Assembly: GCF_900007165.1 (NCBI RefSeq)
Contig: NZ_CYGY02000036.1
Location: 1-45,908, forward strand
Direction: 5' to 3'
Source: Paraburkholderia piptadeniae
Lineage (GTDB): Bacteria; Pseudomonadota; Gammaproteobacteria; Burkholderiales; Burkholderiaceae
DNA length: 45,908 bases
Positions 33,253-42,161 of the stretch are shown here, piece after piece; positions within the stretch are counted from its first letter, which is position 1; the number at the start of each line of letters is the position of its first letter. Made by a program: the position numbers and the translations under genes. The notes beneath the pieces are model-generated. The model had not been told where the DNA came from. It did not search any database and saw nothing but the letters and a program-made list of their open reading frames with translations.

Positions 33253-33780
33253 TCACGCCCACGCGAAAAACATCGGGTCCGGTTCGAGGGTCACGCGAAA
33301 CAAGGATGACGCACGCGGGCCGTCCAGGCCTCGATACTCGACCTGCCCGAGGGGGCCGACGATGATGACTTCCTGCGCTCCGCTGTTGAGGTACGCGTCA
33401 GCCTTGCGCTCAACGTGGTCGGCGTCATTGTCATCGGCGAGCACCTCGATGCACAGTTCGGGAACGAAAGGTAACGGGGCGCCCGAATCGATTTCGGGCC
33501 ACTTCTCCTCCGGCATCCACACGACGTCGACAATGCGGATGCCAAACGAGCGCGTGGTTACCGGCTGACGCATCGCGACGCGAGGCCCCAGCTGCGCGGC
33601 AAGCTGACAGAACATTTCGGTGACCAGAAGTTGATGCCATGGACACGCCCGTCGATGGGCGACGACTTGTCCGAGCGGGTCAACTTCGTACTCAACCGGG
33701 CCGTCGCTAGTCGTGTGTGCAGCCAGGTTACGCCATATTGCCAAGAGCCTGTCTCGGTTCGGGAGATTCTGCGCTCTCAT
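33253..33780 (-). CDS. Uma2 family (PD-(D/E)XK-fold) protein, 175 aa
   Basis: Uma2 domain, a restriction-endonuclease-like fold widespread in cyanobacteria and present in some proteobacteria; cellular role unclear. Core acids are D85 in IRIVDVVWMPEE and E112 in PELCIEVLADD, followed by ERKADAYLNSGAQEVIIVGP. The Lys of the PD-(D/E)XK motif is not obvious at the usual place, so activity is uncertain. ATG ending 33780 with GGAGAG upstream; an open extension to 33933 is ignored. Confidence 0.85.
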   Translation of the reverse strand: MRAQNLPNRDRLLAIWRNLAAHTTSDGPVEYEVDPLGQVVAHRRACPWHQLLVTEMFCQLAAQLGPRVAMRQPVTTRSFGIRIVDVVWMPEEKWPEIDSGAPLPFVPELCIEVLADDNDADHVERKADAYLNSGAQEVIIVGPLGQVEYRGLDGPRASSLFRVTLEPDPMFFAWA

Positions 33781-34484
33781 GATGCTCTCCGCCAAAGAGA
33801 CAATTTCAGTGTATACCCCGCGAAGCGGGGCGATAAGGCGCGTCGGCCGCATCGCGAAAACAATCCGCGCGCTGTGCGTCGCACCAAGACTTTCGGTGTT
33901 GACCAGCGGTATCAGGCCTGTTTTGAAGCGCAACAGTGCGACACCGCTGACAGCCCGATAAGCAGCGATGGCCGGCCTCGTGTAGGTAAGTCCCGTAAGC
34001 GTATACCCGGCCGAGCGGCAACGGCAACCTGGAAATCTGTCCAGTACCCCACCGTGTCGGCAGACCCGCAGTAATAGGTGACGTAATACTGCAAATCAGT
34101 TTGATTCTCACGCGCTCTATTTGACCGAAGAAGAACCATCGACCGGAAATGAAAGCGGCACTATCAGTGAGCGAACCCGTTGGCGCTTGATATCAGATGC
34201 GAACACGGCACACAGTAGGAGTCTTCAGCACACACGTACAGCGCGCGGTTTCGCCAGTTCATCTTTTCCAGACCTGCCTTCGCTTGGCGGCGAGCGCTTC
34301 GTCGCGGGCCGAGCATCACACTACATTACGCGACCATGTCATTGCACGGCTTACCCTGCGGGCTTAAGATAATACGGTATATACACTTGTCGATGACAGA
34401 TACGCTTTCTGCCATTGATAGAGGCCGACTCGTACTCTTCATCCAGCGACGTTGGGCGGTGTTCACGTCGGCTGAGGGCGAGAA
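33781..34484. other. Intergenic region, no firm gene
   Basis: About 700 bp upstream of phoU. A minus-strand frame near 33912-34139 (LQYYVTYYCGSADTVGYWTD) looks slightly protein-like but lacks a ribosome site. A CCCCGCGAAGCGGGG hairpin lies near 33817-33831. GAGGGCGAG precedes the phoU ATG. Confidence 0.35.
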
Positions 34485-35192
34485 ATGCCAGACAAGCACC
34501 TTTCCAGTCAGTTTGACGCTGAACTGAATCAGCTATCAACGAAACTGCTTGAGATGGGCGGACTCGTAGAGTCGCAGGTATCTCTCGTTCTCGAGTTGTT
34601 GAACGTATTCAACACGTCCACTTTTTCTCAGGTCCTCGAGAGGGAACAGCATCTCAACAGGCTGGAAGTTGAGATTGATGACGAAGTCAACAATGTTATT
34701 GCCCGACGCCAGCCCGCAGCACGTGACCTGCGCCTGCTCATGGCGACATCCAAATGTGTCACGAATCTTGAGCGCGCAGGCGACGAGGCGCGAAAAATCG
34801 CGAAGCGATTGCGGCGAATTCACGAAAGCGGTGTTGTGTCCACCGTCAACATCACCGAACTGAGAAACTCGGGCGAGATGGCATTGCGCATCCTGCGTGA
34901 CGCTCTCGACGCATTCGCAAGAATGGATGTCGTCGCTGCCGCGCAAATCGCTCGTGACGACAAAGCCATTGATAATGAATTTCGTGCGTTTGTGCGCAGG
35001 CTCGTTGTTTACCTCAACAACGCCCCTTGGGCAATCTCTAACGGCCTTGATTATCTGTTTGTCGCCAAAGCCATCGAGCGCATCGGCGACCATGCCAAAA
35101 ACATCGCCGAGTTCGTCGTCTACGTCGACAAAGGTCGGGACGTTCGCCACCTGACTCTCGAGCAGCTTGAAGAAGAGATACTGCGAGGCTGA
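34485..35192 (+). CDS. phoU: Phosphate-signalling protein PhoU, 235 aa (orphan)
   Basis: PhoU links the Pst phosphate transporter to the PhoR kinase and restrains the Pho regulon. It has two homologous three-helix units of about 100 aa. Each has the acidic metal-cluster helix: first EIDDEVNNVIARRQPAARDLR, second KAIDNEFRAFVRRLVVYL, and the closing KAIERIGDHAKNIAEFVVY signature. GAGGGCGAG precedes ATG 34485. Normally last in a pst-phoU operon, it is here alone, suggesting a second copy or relocation. Confidence 0.94.
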   Translation: MPDKHLSSQFDAELNQLSTKLLEMGGLVESQVSLVLELLNVFNTSTFSQVLEREQHLNRLEVEIDDEVNNVIARRQPAARDLRLLMATSKCVTNLERAGDEARKIAKRLRRIHESGVVSTVNITELRNSGEMALRILRDALDAFARMDVVAAAQIARDDKAIDNEFRAFVRRLVVYLNNAPWAISNGLDYLFVAKAIERIGDHAKNIAEFVVYVDKGRDVRHLTLEQLEEEILRG

Positions 35193-35375
35193 CCAGACTC
35201 GTATTTCGAGAATTCAAGAAGGCCAGGCCAGCTCATCGAGAGACCTTCATTCCGCTCAAGCTGGCAGTTGTTTTGGCCGCGAGCATTTGGCTAGTCCGCG
35301 ACTTCCGTCGCGTCGAAACACTTCGTCATCTCAAGGCGAGAGAACCTGTCGAAGTTCATGTCACTTGCACTGAAG

Positions 35376-35657
35376 TTAATTCTTGAGCCGTTGCTTTCGT
35401 ACATAAATTTTGACCACTTCGGCACCCTGCAAACATCCTCGGTTTTCGAGGTCTTCAGCAAGCAGAAGACGAAATGCTTCAAAGCCTCCGGCTCCACGGT
35501 CCACAATAAACTGGTCCAAAACTTCTGCCACTGCGGCGGTCGTGCTGGCAGGTGTCAGCGTACTGGCAATATGCGAGACTCCGCGAGCAAGCTCAACCTT
35601 GAACGCGAGCCGGTGCTCACTATCACCAGACAGCCCTCTGCTGGCAATTTTTCCCAT
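35376..35657 (-). CDS. Hypothetical protein, 93 aa
   Basis: Small alpha/beta protein: HRLAFKVELARGVSHIASTL, TPASTTAAVAEVLDQFIVDRG, and a Leu-rich AFRLLLAEDLENRGCLQGAEV. GAGAG lies 8 bp before the ATG ending at 35657. No family recognised. Alternating hydrophobicity and clean codon use make it likely real. Confidence 0.62.
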   Translation of the reverse strand: MGKIASRGLSGDSEHRLAFKVELARGVSHIASTLTPASTTAAVAEVLDQFIVDRGAGGFEAFRLLLAEDLENRGCLQGAEVVKIYVRKQRLKN

Positions 35658-35988
35658 AGTGAAACTCTCTCAGTTATTGTCTGTTCTTACTGCCCGCGAA
35701 CGTACTTCAGGTTCAAATACACGGCGAGTTATCGCCATGCTCTGCTAGTCTGCGCGGCATAGCGATTAACAACTTTAGACCAAAAATCCAGGTCTGACTC
35801 GGGCCGTTTCCCCTGATGAAATGCATCCGCCCCAACGGGTCACCGACATTAACTAGAGGCACATCTAATCCAAGAATGCACGTCCACACGCTGGTCACGG
35901 TCGGACAATCGGCTACTGTCGATTAGCACCTTTCCATGCAAGCACCGGAATGAATCGCACAAAGGCTTCAGAGACATCGTGCTGCGGC
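35658..35988. other. Intergenic region, no gene seen
   Basis: About 330 bp; nothing coding or regulatory recognised. Confidence 0.4.
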
Positions 35989-36324
35989 TCACGCGTCGCA
36001 GAGGTCGCTGGAAGGACCGTTGTATCGGACCTCGAGCGAGGACTTGTCCTTGAAAACCAGTCGTTTCACGACGCCAAAGTCCTGGACGGCGAGAACGGCA
36101 CTCCGGTTCACAAACACACCAGGTTGCTCGTTGGGTAGAACGAGCTGCATCAGTGAGCCAAATTTTTGCGTCGCTTCGAAGAAGTTCGCCTCATGTGACG
36201 GCTCTGCTATTCCCAGCCAATACACGAGCGCGGCGCCGGGGTGTTTGGCATCGCGCGCAACCATGCGTAGCTTCCGTTGCCCAAACAGAAACGAAGACGG
36301 TTCGATGCATGGCACATCGCGCAT
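35989..36324 (-). CDS. Hypothetical protein, 111 aa
   Basis: The start MRDVPCIEPSSFLFGQ (ATG ending 36324) has GGAGAG upstream. Sequence is mixed: KLRMVARDAKHPGAALVYWLG, EATQKFGSLMQLVLPNEQPGV and LVFKDKSSLEVRYNGPSS, suggesting a small beta-rich fold. Family not recognised. Downstream of phaB in the same direction but 237 bp away. Confidence 0.58.
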   Translation of the reverse strand: MRDVPCIEPSSFLFGQRKLRMVARDAKHPGAALVYWLGIAEPSHEANFFEATQKFGSLMQLVLPNEQPGVFVNRSAVLAVQDFGVVKRLVFKDKSSLEVRYNGPSSDLCDA

Positions 36325-36561
36325 GTGGCTCTCCGTGAGAGATGGGTGAGGTTCGTGGCGTACTGTTCTGACGGCAGGTCGATGCGACAGTTCAATCCAA
36401 GTGCGTTCCCGGTGCGGGAAGTAGCTGAATACCTCCATGTCGCCGCGGAAAGGATGTAACGCGGAGAATACGTCGTGCCGGCGCGCTCCCGCGTCTCCAG
36501 TGCTCTGTCCCGAGCGCTGGAGAGAGCCGCTTTCGCGCCCTGGTTCCAGGGTGGGTAGCTA

Positions 36562-37302
36562 CTAGCCCATGTACAGGCCGCCGTTCAGCGAGAAGTCTGC
36601 TCCCGTTGCGAAAGCCGCTTCGTCGCTGGCGAGCCAGGAGACAATCGACGCAATCTCGGAGGCCTCTCCGAGACGGCGAACCGGAATGCTCTGAACGATG
36701 GCGTCCAGGATTTCGGGCTTCACCGCACGGACCATATCGGTCCCGATGTATCCCGGAGAAACCGTATTCACCGTGACGCCCTTAGTCGCGACCTCCTGGG
36801 CAAGCGACATCGTAAAGCCGTGAATGCCCGCCTTGGCCGTGGAATAGTTGGTCTGGCCGAACTGCCCCTTCTGCCCGTTCACGGACGAGATATTGATAAT
36901 GCGGCCCCACTCCTTGCTGACCATGCCTTCAATGACCTGTTTGGTGACGTTGAACAGGCTGGTCAGGTTGGTCGCAATGACGTCGTTCCAGTTCTCCCGT
37001 GACATCTTGCGAAACACGCCGTCCCGGGTGATGCCGGCATTGTTCACCAGCACGTCAATCTCGCCCACCTCTTTCTTCACCTTCGCCAAGGCGGCCTCGG
37101 TCGACTCCCAGTCCGCGACATTGCCTTCCGACGCGATAAAAGTGAAGCCCATCGCGGATTGCTCGGCCAACCAGCGCTCCCGTCGAGGAGAGTTCGGCCC
37201 ACAGCCCGCCACGACGGTCATCCCATCCTTGTGCAGGCGCTGACATATTACCGTTCCGATTCCGCCCATGCCGCCAGTTACGTAAGCAATTCGCTTCATC
37301 AT
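36562..37302 (-). CDS. phaB: NADPH-dependent acetoacetyl-CoA reductase PhaB, 246 aa
   Basis: Short-chain dehydrogenase reducing acetoacetyl-CoA to (R)-3-hydroxybutyryl-CoA, the monomer step of polyhydroxybutyrate synthesis, in the cytosol. Rossmann motif TGGMGGIG (9-16), VNNAG (87-91), catalytic S140, Y153 and K157 in NISSVNGQKGQFGQTNYSTAK, and the C-terminal GADFSLNGGLYMG are all as in Cupriavidus PhaB. Length matches. ATG ending at 37302 has GGGAG about 8 bp upstream. phaA and phaC are not adjacent. A three-copy TACTATTT motif and an XRE regulator gene lie upstream. Confidence 0.95.
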   Translation of the reverse strand: MMKRIAYVTGGMGGIGTVICQRLHKDGMTVVAGCGPNSPRRERWLAEQSAMGFTFIASEGNVADWESTEAALAKVKKEVGEIDVLVNNAGITRDGVFRKMSRENWNDVIATNLTSLFNVTKQVIEGMVSKEWGRIINISSVNGQKGQFGQTNYSTAKAGIHGFTMSLAQEVATKGVTVNTVSPGYIGTDMVRAVKPEILDAIVQSIPVRRLGEASEIASIVSWLASDEAAFATGADFSLNGGLYMG

Positions 37303-37377
37303 ATCTTTGACTCCCTCGGTTACGGTTAGTGCATGGAAAACTTCCGCCACGGTTGCCGGCGGGTTCTCTCAAAAAAT

Positions 37378-37409
37378 AAATAGTAGTACTATTTACATGC
37401 AAAATAGTA
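37378..37409. promoter_or_regulatory. Operator-like palindrome upstream of phaB
   Basis: AAATAGTA-G-TACTATTT (37378-37394) is a perfect inverted repeat, and a third half-site AAATAGTA lies at 37402-37409. The A/T-rich block sits about 75 bp before the phaB start, between it and the XRE gene. It is a plausible binding site for that XRE protein or another repressor. Confidence 0.55.
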
Positions 37410-37501
37410 AGGCCGCTTCACGCCGGTTCCTCACTATCCCGTCTTACCTGTGTGATGCGTCGGCCGGAAGCCAGAATGGACCGGGGTTAATCCGCCACTG
37501 T

Positions 37502-37783
37502 TTAGGCAGCCGTCGCCCCTGACGTCTGTCCGGTACAGAGCCAGTACACGTCAACGTTAAGAAAGGTCGCAATCCGTGCGAATACGCTCAGCGGTGGAAC
37601 CGTGATTCCACGGCGCCAGAATTGCACTTCGCGTTCGTTCACATCGAAACGCCTCGCGATGCGCGCAGAACTGACGCCAGCCCGCTTCAAGGCGGTGTCA
37701 AGGCGCGCGGCAAGGGCGCGCCTTAGGCTACTGTCCTCACCGCTACGCTCGAGGTGCTCCATGGTTTGAGCGTGTTGATTCAT
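37502..37783 (-). CDS. XRE-type helix-turn-helix regulator, 93 aa
   Basis: Single-domain Cro/CI-like HTH: LRRALAARLDTALKRAGVSSARIARRFDVNEREVQFWRRGITVPPLSVFARIATFLNV as consecutive helices (residues 19-77), with recognition helix NEREVQFWRRG. The YWLCTGQ end is common in small XRE regulators. Upstream of, and in the same direction as, phaB, with the TACTATTT palindrome between them, so it may regulate phaB. Confidence 0.85.
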   Translation of the reverse strand: MNQHAQTMEHLERSGEDSSLRRALAARLDTALKRAGVSSARIARRFDVNEREVQFWRRGITVPPLSVFARIATFLNVDVYWLCTGQTSGATAA

Positions 37784-38102
37784 CTCGTGTTAAGTCTCTC
37801 AGAAGTATTCTTATAGTCGTCGCTTTTTGTGCGACCGATAAAGATAACCGGTCATTTTGACAATTTCAAGTCACAACATCAGCTTTCACGCGGGACTACG
37901 GATGTCGGATAGTTGCGACCGCATACAGTACAAGACCACGTGCTTGCCTCCAGCACCGCCAGTGGAGCAACTCTGGCGAGAAACGGCTGTTAAGGGGTCT
38001 CGTTTGCATATCCATGCATATACACACTCTTTATGCCATAGACAGCAACGGTGCAAAATTTCTTGCTGAGAGCGTTGTCTTTGCGGCAAGAGCGGCAACG
38101 GG
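37784..38102. other. Intergenic region between XRE and cold-shock genes
   Basis: About 320 bp, no gene seen. On the minus strand TATAAG near 37807-37812 may be the -10 of the XRE gene. An imperfect repeat GACCG...CGGTC lies at about 37834-37854. Confidence 0.4.
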
Positions 38103-38306
38103 TTACTGCGGCTGGATGTTTGCTGCCTGCTTACCCTTCGGCCCCTGCTTGATATCAAAGGTCACACGCTGGTTTTCCTGCAGAGACTTGAAGCCTTTTC
38201 CCTGAATTTCAGAGAAGTGCGCGAACAGGTCCTCGCCGCCATCATCCGGTGTGATGAAACCAAAACCCTTCGCATCGTTAAACCACTTGACAGTACCTGA
38301 AGCCAT
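38103..38306 (-). CDS. Cold-shock domain protein (CspA family), 67 aa
   Basis: Single OB-fold nucleic-acid chaperone: MASGTVKWFNDAKGFGFITP with RNP1 KGFGFI, RNP2-like DLFAHFSEI, and the end GPKGKQAANIQ. Length is typical. No good Shine-Dalgarno precedes the ATG, and a long A/T-richer leader lies upstream, as usual for csp genes controlled by 5' UTR structure. Binds RNA or single-stranded DNA, probably in cold or general stress. Confidence 0.95.
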   Translation of the reverse strand: MASGTVKWFNDAKGFGFITPDDGGEDLFAHFSEIQGKGFKSLQENQRVTFDIKQGPKGKQAANIQPQ

Positions 38307-39014
38307 AGTTTCAAGAATCAGTTGTATTGACGGATGTCGCCTGTGATTTGGCAAACACTAGAGAGGTTTTTAACACAGCAAAACTGGTGCGGGACATACG
38401 CGTTTACGATATTGGGGCGGCTCAAGAGTGCCGCATTCTCCTCATTTCTGAACAATTTCTTAAGGCTCTCATAGAGAGCGATTACCGTTGGCTCCCTGAT
38501 AGGCCGACATCGTTGATTTTCGCACGCACCTGCAGTTGTACGATTCGCTTCTGTGACGTGGCCGGATGTCGCAATACGTAATGCGTCGCATAACTAATCA
38601 AACGGGGCCTAAAAAACTGACCACCCCGCTGTCAAAAAGGCGAAACATCATCTTAGCCGAGGTCGGGAATTTTTCTTGCCATTTCTGGTCGTCCGTAAAT
38701 CACACCATTCGGACATGCCTGATTTAACGGGCCAAAATAACGGGGCCGCATCAAGCTCGGCCATTCGATTTCGTCTTTGCTGGCTATCGTATGAAGTATT
38801 CGCGCTCGGGTTTGCCGGTAGGCATCGAACCTCCAGCCTCGTCTTTTCCCGGTACCCGGACGAACTTCGCGGGGTGTTCCCGGCACGCGGGCTGTGCTAG
38901 TTCGTCACCCTGCCAACTATTCGGTTGAGAGGCGATGCGCAGTGCACCCGCTTGGCATTACCGCGAGCTCAACGAGTATCATCGAACAACGACGCGACGG
39001 ACGGAGATACTGCA
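38307..39014. other. Long intergenic region, possible csp leader and a gene remnant
   Basis: About 710 bp. The part next to the csp gene is probably its promoter and leader. A minus-strand open frame ending at 38653 (WPSLMRPRYFGPLNQA, then YGRPEMARKIPDLG) looks partly protein-like but has no start signal; it may be a remnant. Confidence 0.35.
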
Positions 39015-39536
39015 ATGGACGACCGGTTTGACAGGCGCGAACTGCTGCTTCACCTCGGGGACATGCTCGAAGCGCTGAGCTGTTTGACCAGGACAGGTCG
39101 ACCGGATGCGAAGGTAGTGCAGCTCGCAGGTTCACAGGAATCGTTGCAGGATTTCGAGTTTCTCCGAGCACTCACCCCGAAGATGACCGTCGCCGATTTC
39201 GGCGCACGCGTCGCCACCGCGTTTTTCCTGTGGCCAAAGGAACTGCTCGAGACGGACCTCAACCGCGAGGCGCTTGCGTCGACCGTTCAGCATGACCTTT
39301 TTGGCGGCGACCCTTCCGGCTGGAAGGCATATGTCGCCCATATGCAGAAGAAGGTAAGCTGGTTCGGGACCGGGCTTCCCGCGATGAAAAGCGGCGCTTC
39401 GGGCGAACCGGCGCTCGCTGAAGCTGAGTACGCGAGTCCGGTCGTTGCATCGGTCGAGGCAGCACCGCCCACTGAGTGGGATGCACCCGACGAGAAGAAG
39501 GGGTGGCCTTGGCCCCAACCGGGCTCGACGTCCTGA
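39015..39536 (+). CDS. Hypothetical protein, 173 aa
   Basis: GGAG 9 bp before ATG 39015. The helical N-terminal 110 residues (RRELLLHLGDMLEALSCLTR, FLRALTPKMTVADFGARVAT, WKAYVAHMQKKVSWFG) are followed by a low-complexity acidic/proline tail (APPTEWDAPDEKKGWPWPQP). No signal peptide. The helical-domain-plus-tail layout resembles granule- or nucleoid-associated proteins, but no family is recognised. Confidence 0.66.
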   Translation: MDDRFDRRELLLHLGDMLEALSCLTRTGRPDAKVVQLAGSQESLQDFEFLRALTPKMTVADFGARVATAFFLWPKELLETDLNREALASTVQHDLFGGDPSGWKAYVAHMQKKVSWFGTGLPAMKSGASGEPALAEAEYASPVVASVEAAPPTEWDAPDEKKGWPWPQPGSTS

Positions 39537-39862
39537 AGCGCTGCAAAGCCATCTTGGGGGACGTACGACCGATGTCGGGCTTGCTGCGTGTAATCATCCA
39601 GCCGGCCTGGATAGCGTAGGTTTCGTTGCAGCGTTCCCGGGTTTTCGCAAGGCTCAAGGGGGAGCCTGTAGTAGTATTGGACTGAACTCGACGGCGCACA
39701 GCAATGCAGCCAGGCACATGTCTCGAACATTTCGCTTGTGATGCTTGACCCCGCTACCCAACGCGGAGAGCCACGACGCGAACAATTACGGCGCGATGCC
39801 CTTTACCTCAATACCCGGTCCGAAGACTGGCAAAAGTTGTGACCCGGTTCATTAGTTGATAC
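39537..39862. other. Intergenic region, no gene seen
   Basis: About 330 bp with nothing recognised. Confidence 0.4.
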
Positions 39863-40339
39863 ATGCTTCCTGATAAATCTCCAGCTTCCAGATTCATTGT
39901 GCAACCTTCGTCCGTGCATGGACAGGGTGTCTTTGCGAATCAGAATATCGTTCGAGCAGAGCTGATTTCGGAGTACAAGGGCGCACGCGTCTCCTGGCAA
40001 GATGTCCTGCAAGGTGCTTCCAGCTACGGCAAGACCCCTGGACACACGTTCCTGTTTGATACCGGTGATGGGACAGTTATTGACGGAGCAAGCGGAGGCA
40101 GCACCGTCCGCTGGATGAATCATAGTTGTGAACCGAACTGCAAGGCGTACATCTCCGACGGACGCGTATTTATTTACACGCTGAGAGATATCAAACGCAG
40201 TGAAGAACTGACGATTGATTACGGGCTCGTCATCGAGGGACCACTAACAGACGAAGTTCGAGACCTGTATCGGTGCCACTGCGGCTCGCCCAACTGCCGC
40301 GGCACAATGCTCCTTACCGAACGGTTTCAAGCCGCCTGA
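39863..40339 (+). CDS. SET-domain protein lysine methyltransferase, 158 aa
   Basis: Bacterial SET protein transferring methyl groups from S-adenosylmethionine to lysine. Motifs: HGQGVFANQNI (SAM-binding start), RWMNHSCEPNC (84-93, pseudoknot), EELTIDYG (Y120 catalytic) and a post-SET zinc site RCHCGSPNCRGTML (C138, C140, C145 with C89 or C93). All key residues are present and length is typical of stand-alone bacterial SET proteins. The substrate is unknown; the lysine-rich H-NS/H1-like protein at 10.7 kb and ribosomal proteins are candidates by inference. No strong ribosome site is seen. Confidence 0.9.
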   Translation: MLPDKSPASRFIVQPSSVHGQGVFANQNIVRAELISEYKGARVSWQDVLQGASSYGKTPGHTFLFDTGDGTVIDGASGGSTVRWMNHSCEPNCKAYISDGRVFIYTLRDIKRSEELTIDYGLVIEGPLTDEVRDLYRCHCGSPNCRGTMLLTERFQAA

Positions 40340-40850
40340 AGTCCATGTACTGGAACGCCCACCGCGACACCGATAATCGTTGCATGGAGCAAAGCGTGTC
40401 GCTGCCACTATGGCGAACAGGTCGGGACTCTGACGAAGACCGTCTGCGACGGTTACTGGGGACTGTCTTGTGTTCGTGTGAAAAGCCGGCGATTGTGTAT
40501 TTGTGCCGCGGGAATCACCACCGCCCTCCACCATGCCCCGGGCGGTGAGGGCCCCAACGACACGCCGCATATCAGGGCGGCCGTACTGGAGCTGCTTCCA
40601 CCGACCTCGAACTGGCCATCGCCCATGCTATGGATGGCCAGCAATCGCGCCCGCCTCGGGCCTTTACAGCGGCAAGCAGGTTGGCCAATCGGGCACTGAC
40701 TTTTCTGCGATACAAGCGGCGAAATCGCCGAACCCGTTCGTTCCTCGCGCAAGGATTGAGCGGCGAGCACACTGGCATGCACCTTGCGTGAATACCGGTA
40801 ACGGGCGCCGTGCACGTGGGTGCGCCCTCTCACAGGACTGAGAGGATGAG
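40340..40850. other. Mostly non-coding region holding a pseudogene fragment
   Basis: About 510 bp between the SET gene and the 83-aa gene. Apart from the remnant at 40556-40660 nothing is recognised. GAGAGGATGAG precedes the gene at 40851. Confidence 0.4.
40556..40660 (+). pseudogene. C-terminal fragment related to the 18624 gene
   Basis: The frame reads DTPHIRAAVLELLPPTSNWP, SPMLW, matching DAPHIRADMLELLPRASTWP, SPRLW of the protein at 18624-19082, also with clear nucleotide similarity (CTGGCCATCGCCCA shared). The rest of the gene is absent. An open frame extends to 40699. Confidence 0.65.
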
Positions 40851-41102
40851 ATGACCAATACCGAAGAGCAATCCTTACGTCTCGTAGTGGAAAAATGGCT
40901 TGGTTTCAACCCTCCCAAGACCGCAAGAATCACCGCGTTTGGCCGTACGGTCTCGGGCGGAAGTCGCTATGTGTGCGTTGAGACTACGCACGACAGTGAC
41001 CAATTCGCACTCTTCTTCTTTCGCCACAGCGACGGCTGCTGGAGGGTGTTTCCCCCCGCTCCGACGTTCCCAGAAATGACCTTGGAGCGTTTGGCCGCGT
41101 AA
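40851..41102 (+). CDS. Small hypothetical protein, 83 aa
   Basis: GAGAGGATGAG before the ATG. Sequence LRLVVEKWLGFNPPKTARIT, VSGGSRYVCVETTHDSDQFA and LFFFRHSDGCWRVFPPAPTF suggests a compact beta-strand fold. No family recognised. Confidence 0.66.
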   Translation: MTNTEEQSLRLVVEKWLGFNPPKTARITAFGRTVSGGSRYVCVETTHDSDQFALFFFRHSDGCWRVFPPAPTFPEMTLERLAA

Positions 41103-41187
41103 CATCAATGCGATGCATCGCCTCCGAGCGGTATCCTCGGTTGCTCTCTCGCGAGAGCGAATCGGCGACTCTGCTCGCGCGCCGCAT

Positions 41188-41397
41188 CTAAAGAATGAAA
41201 ATGCGACATATCTGCCCCATGCCGTCGGTGAACTGAAACACATTCAGTCGTCCAGCTCTAACGTCAAGCAGAAGCTGCTCGACATCTGCAATAGAGTACG
41301 CAAGGGACGGGTTGAATTCGACGTCGGACAAGAGGTCCCGCCTTCTCTCGAGAAGTCGTTGAATCGCGCTGGCCCGTGAAACAAAGATTTGCTCCAT
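41188..41397 (-). CDS. Small hypothetical protein, 69 aa
   Basis: The start MEQIFVSRASAIQRLLERRR (ATG ending 41397) follows GAGGTGG at good spacing. The helical sequence continues NPSLAYSIADVEQLLLDVRA and ends FTDGMGQICRIFIL. No family recognised; the frame upstream of this ATG is not protein-like. Confidence 0.55.
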   Translation of the reverse strand: MEQIFVSRASAIQRLLERRRDLLSDVEFNPSLAYSIADVEQLLLDVRAGRLNVFQFTDGMGQICRIFIL

Positions 41398-41655
41398 CGA
41401 TAACCACCTCAACCAGAGCGAGTACCGGCTAACGCCGCTACACCACACAGACCAATCGGCGGGTGTGGCGCGAACCACCGCCCGAAAATTCACTCACGTA
41501 AAGCGCAATTTTCAGCAAACCGACAAGCCTGGATGCCCTAATGCAGGCCGCTGCAGCGCTCGTAGCTCGCCGGATAGTGGATGCCCGACGCAGAAGAGGA
41601 CATCTACCCCCTTCCTCCTCCGGCGCGCCGGCAAGCAAGCCTGAGATGAACTTCC

Positions 41656-42048
41656 TTACGGTGCTTCGCCGTCGCGTGAGCGCAGTCTGCCATTCATGAA
41701 CCAGCCCATCTCCACGAGATGGTCCAGGCACATGTCATAGACCGCTCGCACAAACGTAGCGCGGAAGTCGAGTCGGGGATTTTCAGAACCCGCGGCTGAC
41801 TCGACGCCGAGCACCACCGGCAAATTCACCTCGACGCGTTCAGCAAGCGTCTGCGACCAGCTTGAGATTGACACGCGCTGAAACCAGTCTGCGTCGCCCC
41901 CATTCGCGGCCAGCCAGATTCGTTCCAATTCGACGACGTTCCCGATAGTGAGCCAATCGCCACTAACGAGCCTTGCCAAAAGTTGAGACTCAACCAGAAA
42001 GGCGAGCAACTCGGCCCTCGCCCGAAGGTCCAATTTCAGTTGGTTCAT
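41656..42048 (-). CDS. Hypothetical protein, 130 aa
   Basis: Alpha-helical with several Trp: LKLDLRARAELLAFLVESQL, GNVVELERIWLAANGGDADW, SWSQTLAERVEVNLPVVLG, FVRAVYDMCLDHLVEMGWFM. AAGGAG is present upstream but 13 bp from the ATG. No family recognised. Confidence 0.6.
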   Translation of the reverse strand: MNQLKLDLRARAELLAFLVESQLLARLVSGDWLTIGNVVELERIWLAANGGDADWFQRVSISSWSQTLAERVEVNLPVVLGVESAAGSENPRLDFRATFVRAVYDMCLDHLVEMGWFMNGRLRSRDGEAP

Positions 42049-42161
42049 GATTTTATCTGCACTCCTTATAGATAAGGGAAGCTCGCCGCAATAACGCGAA
42101 CAAAAACCTCTCTTCAGGCGACCACTTAATTGATTCTTTAAGACGTGCGTGCAGACTTAGC

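Noticed and set aside
33817..33831. Hairpin CCCCGCGAAGCGGGG as a terminator
   Set aside because: No U-run follows and no gene ends nearby on a strand that would need it.
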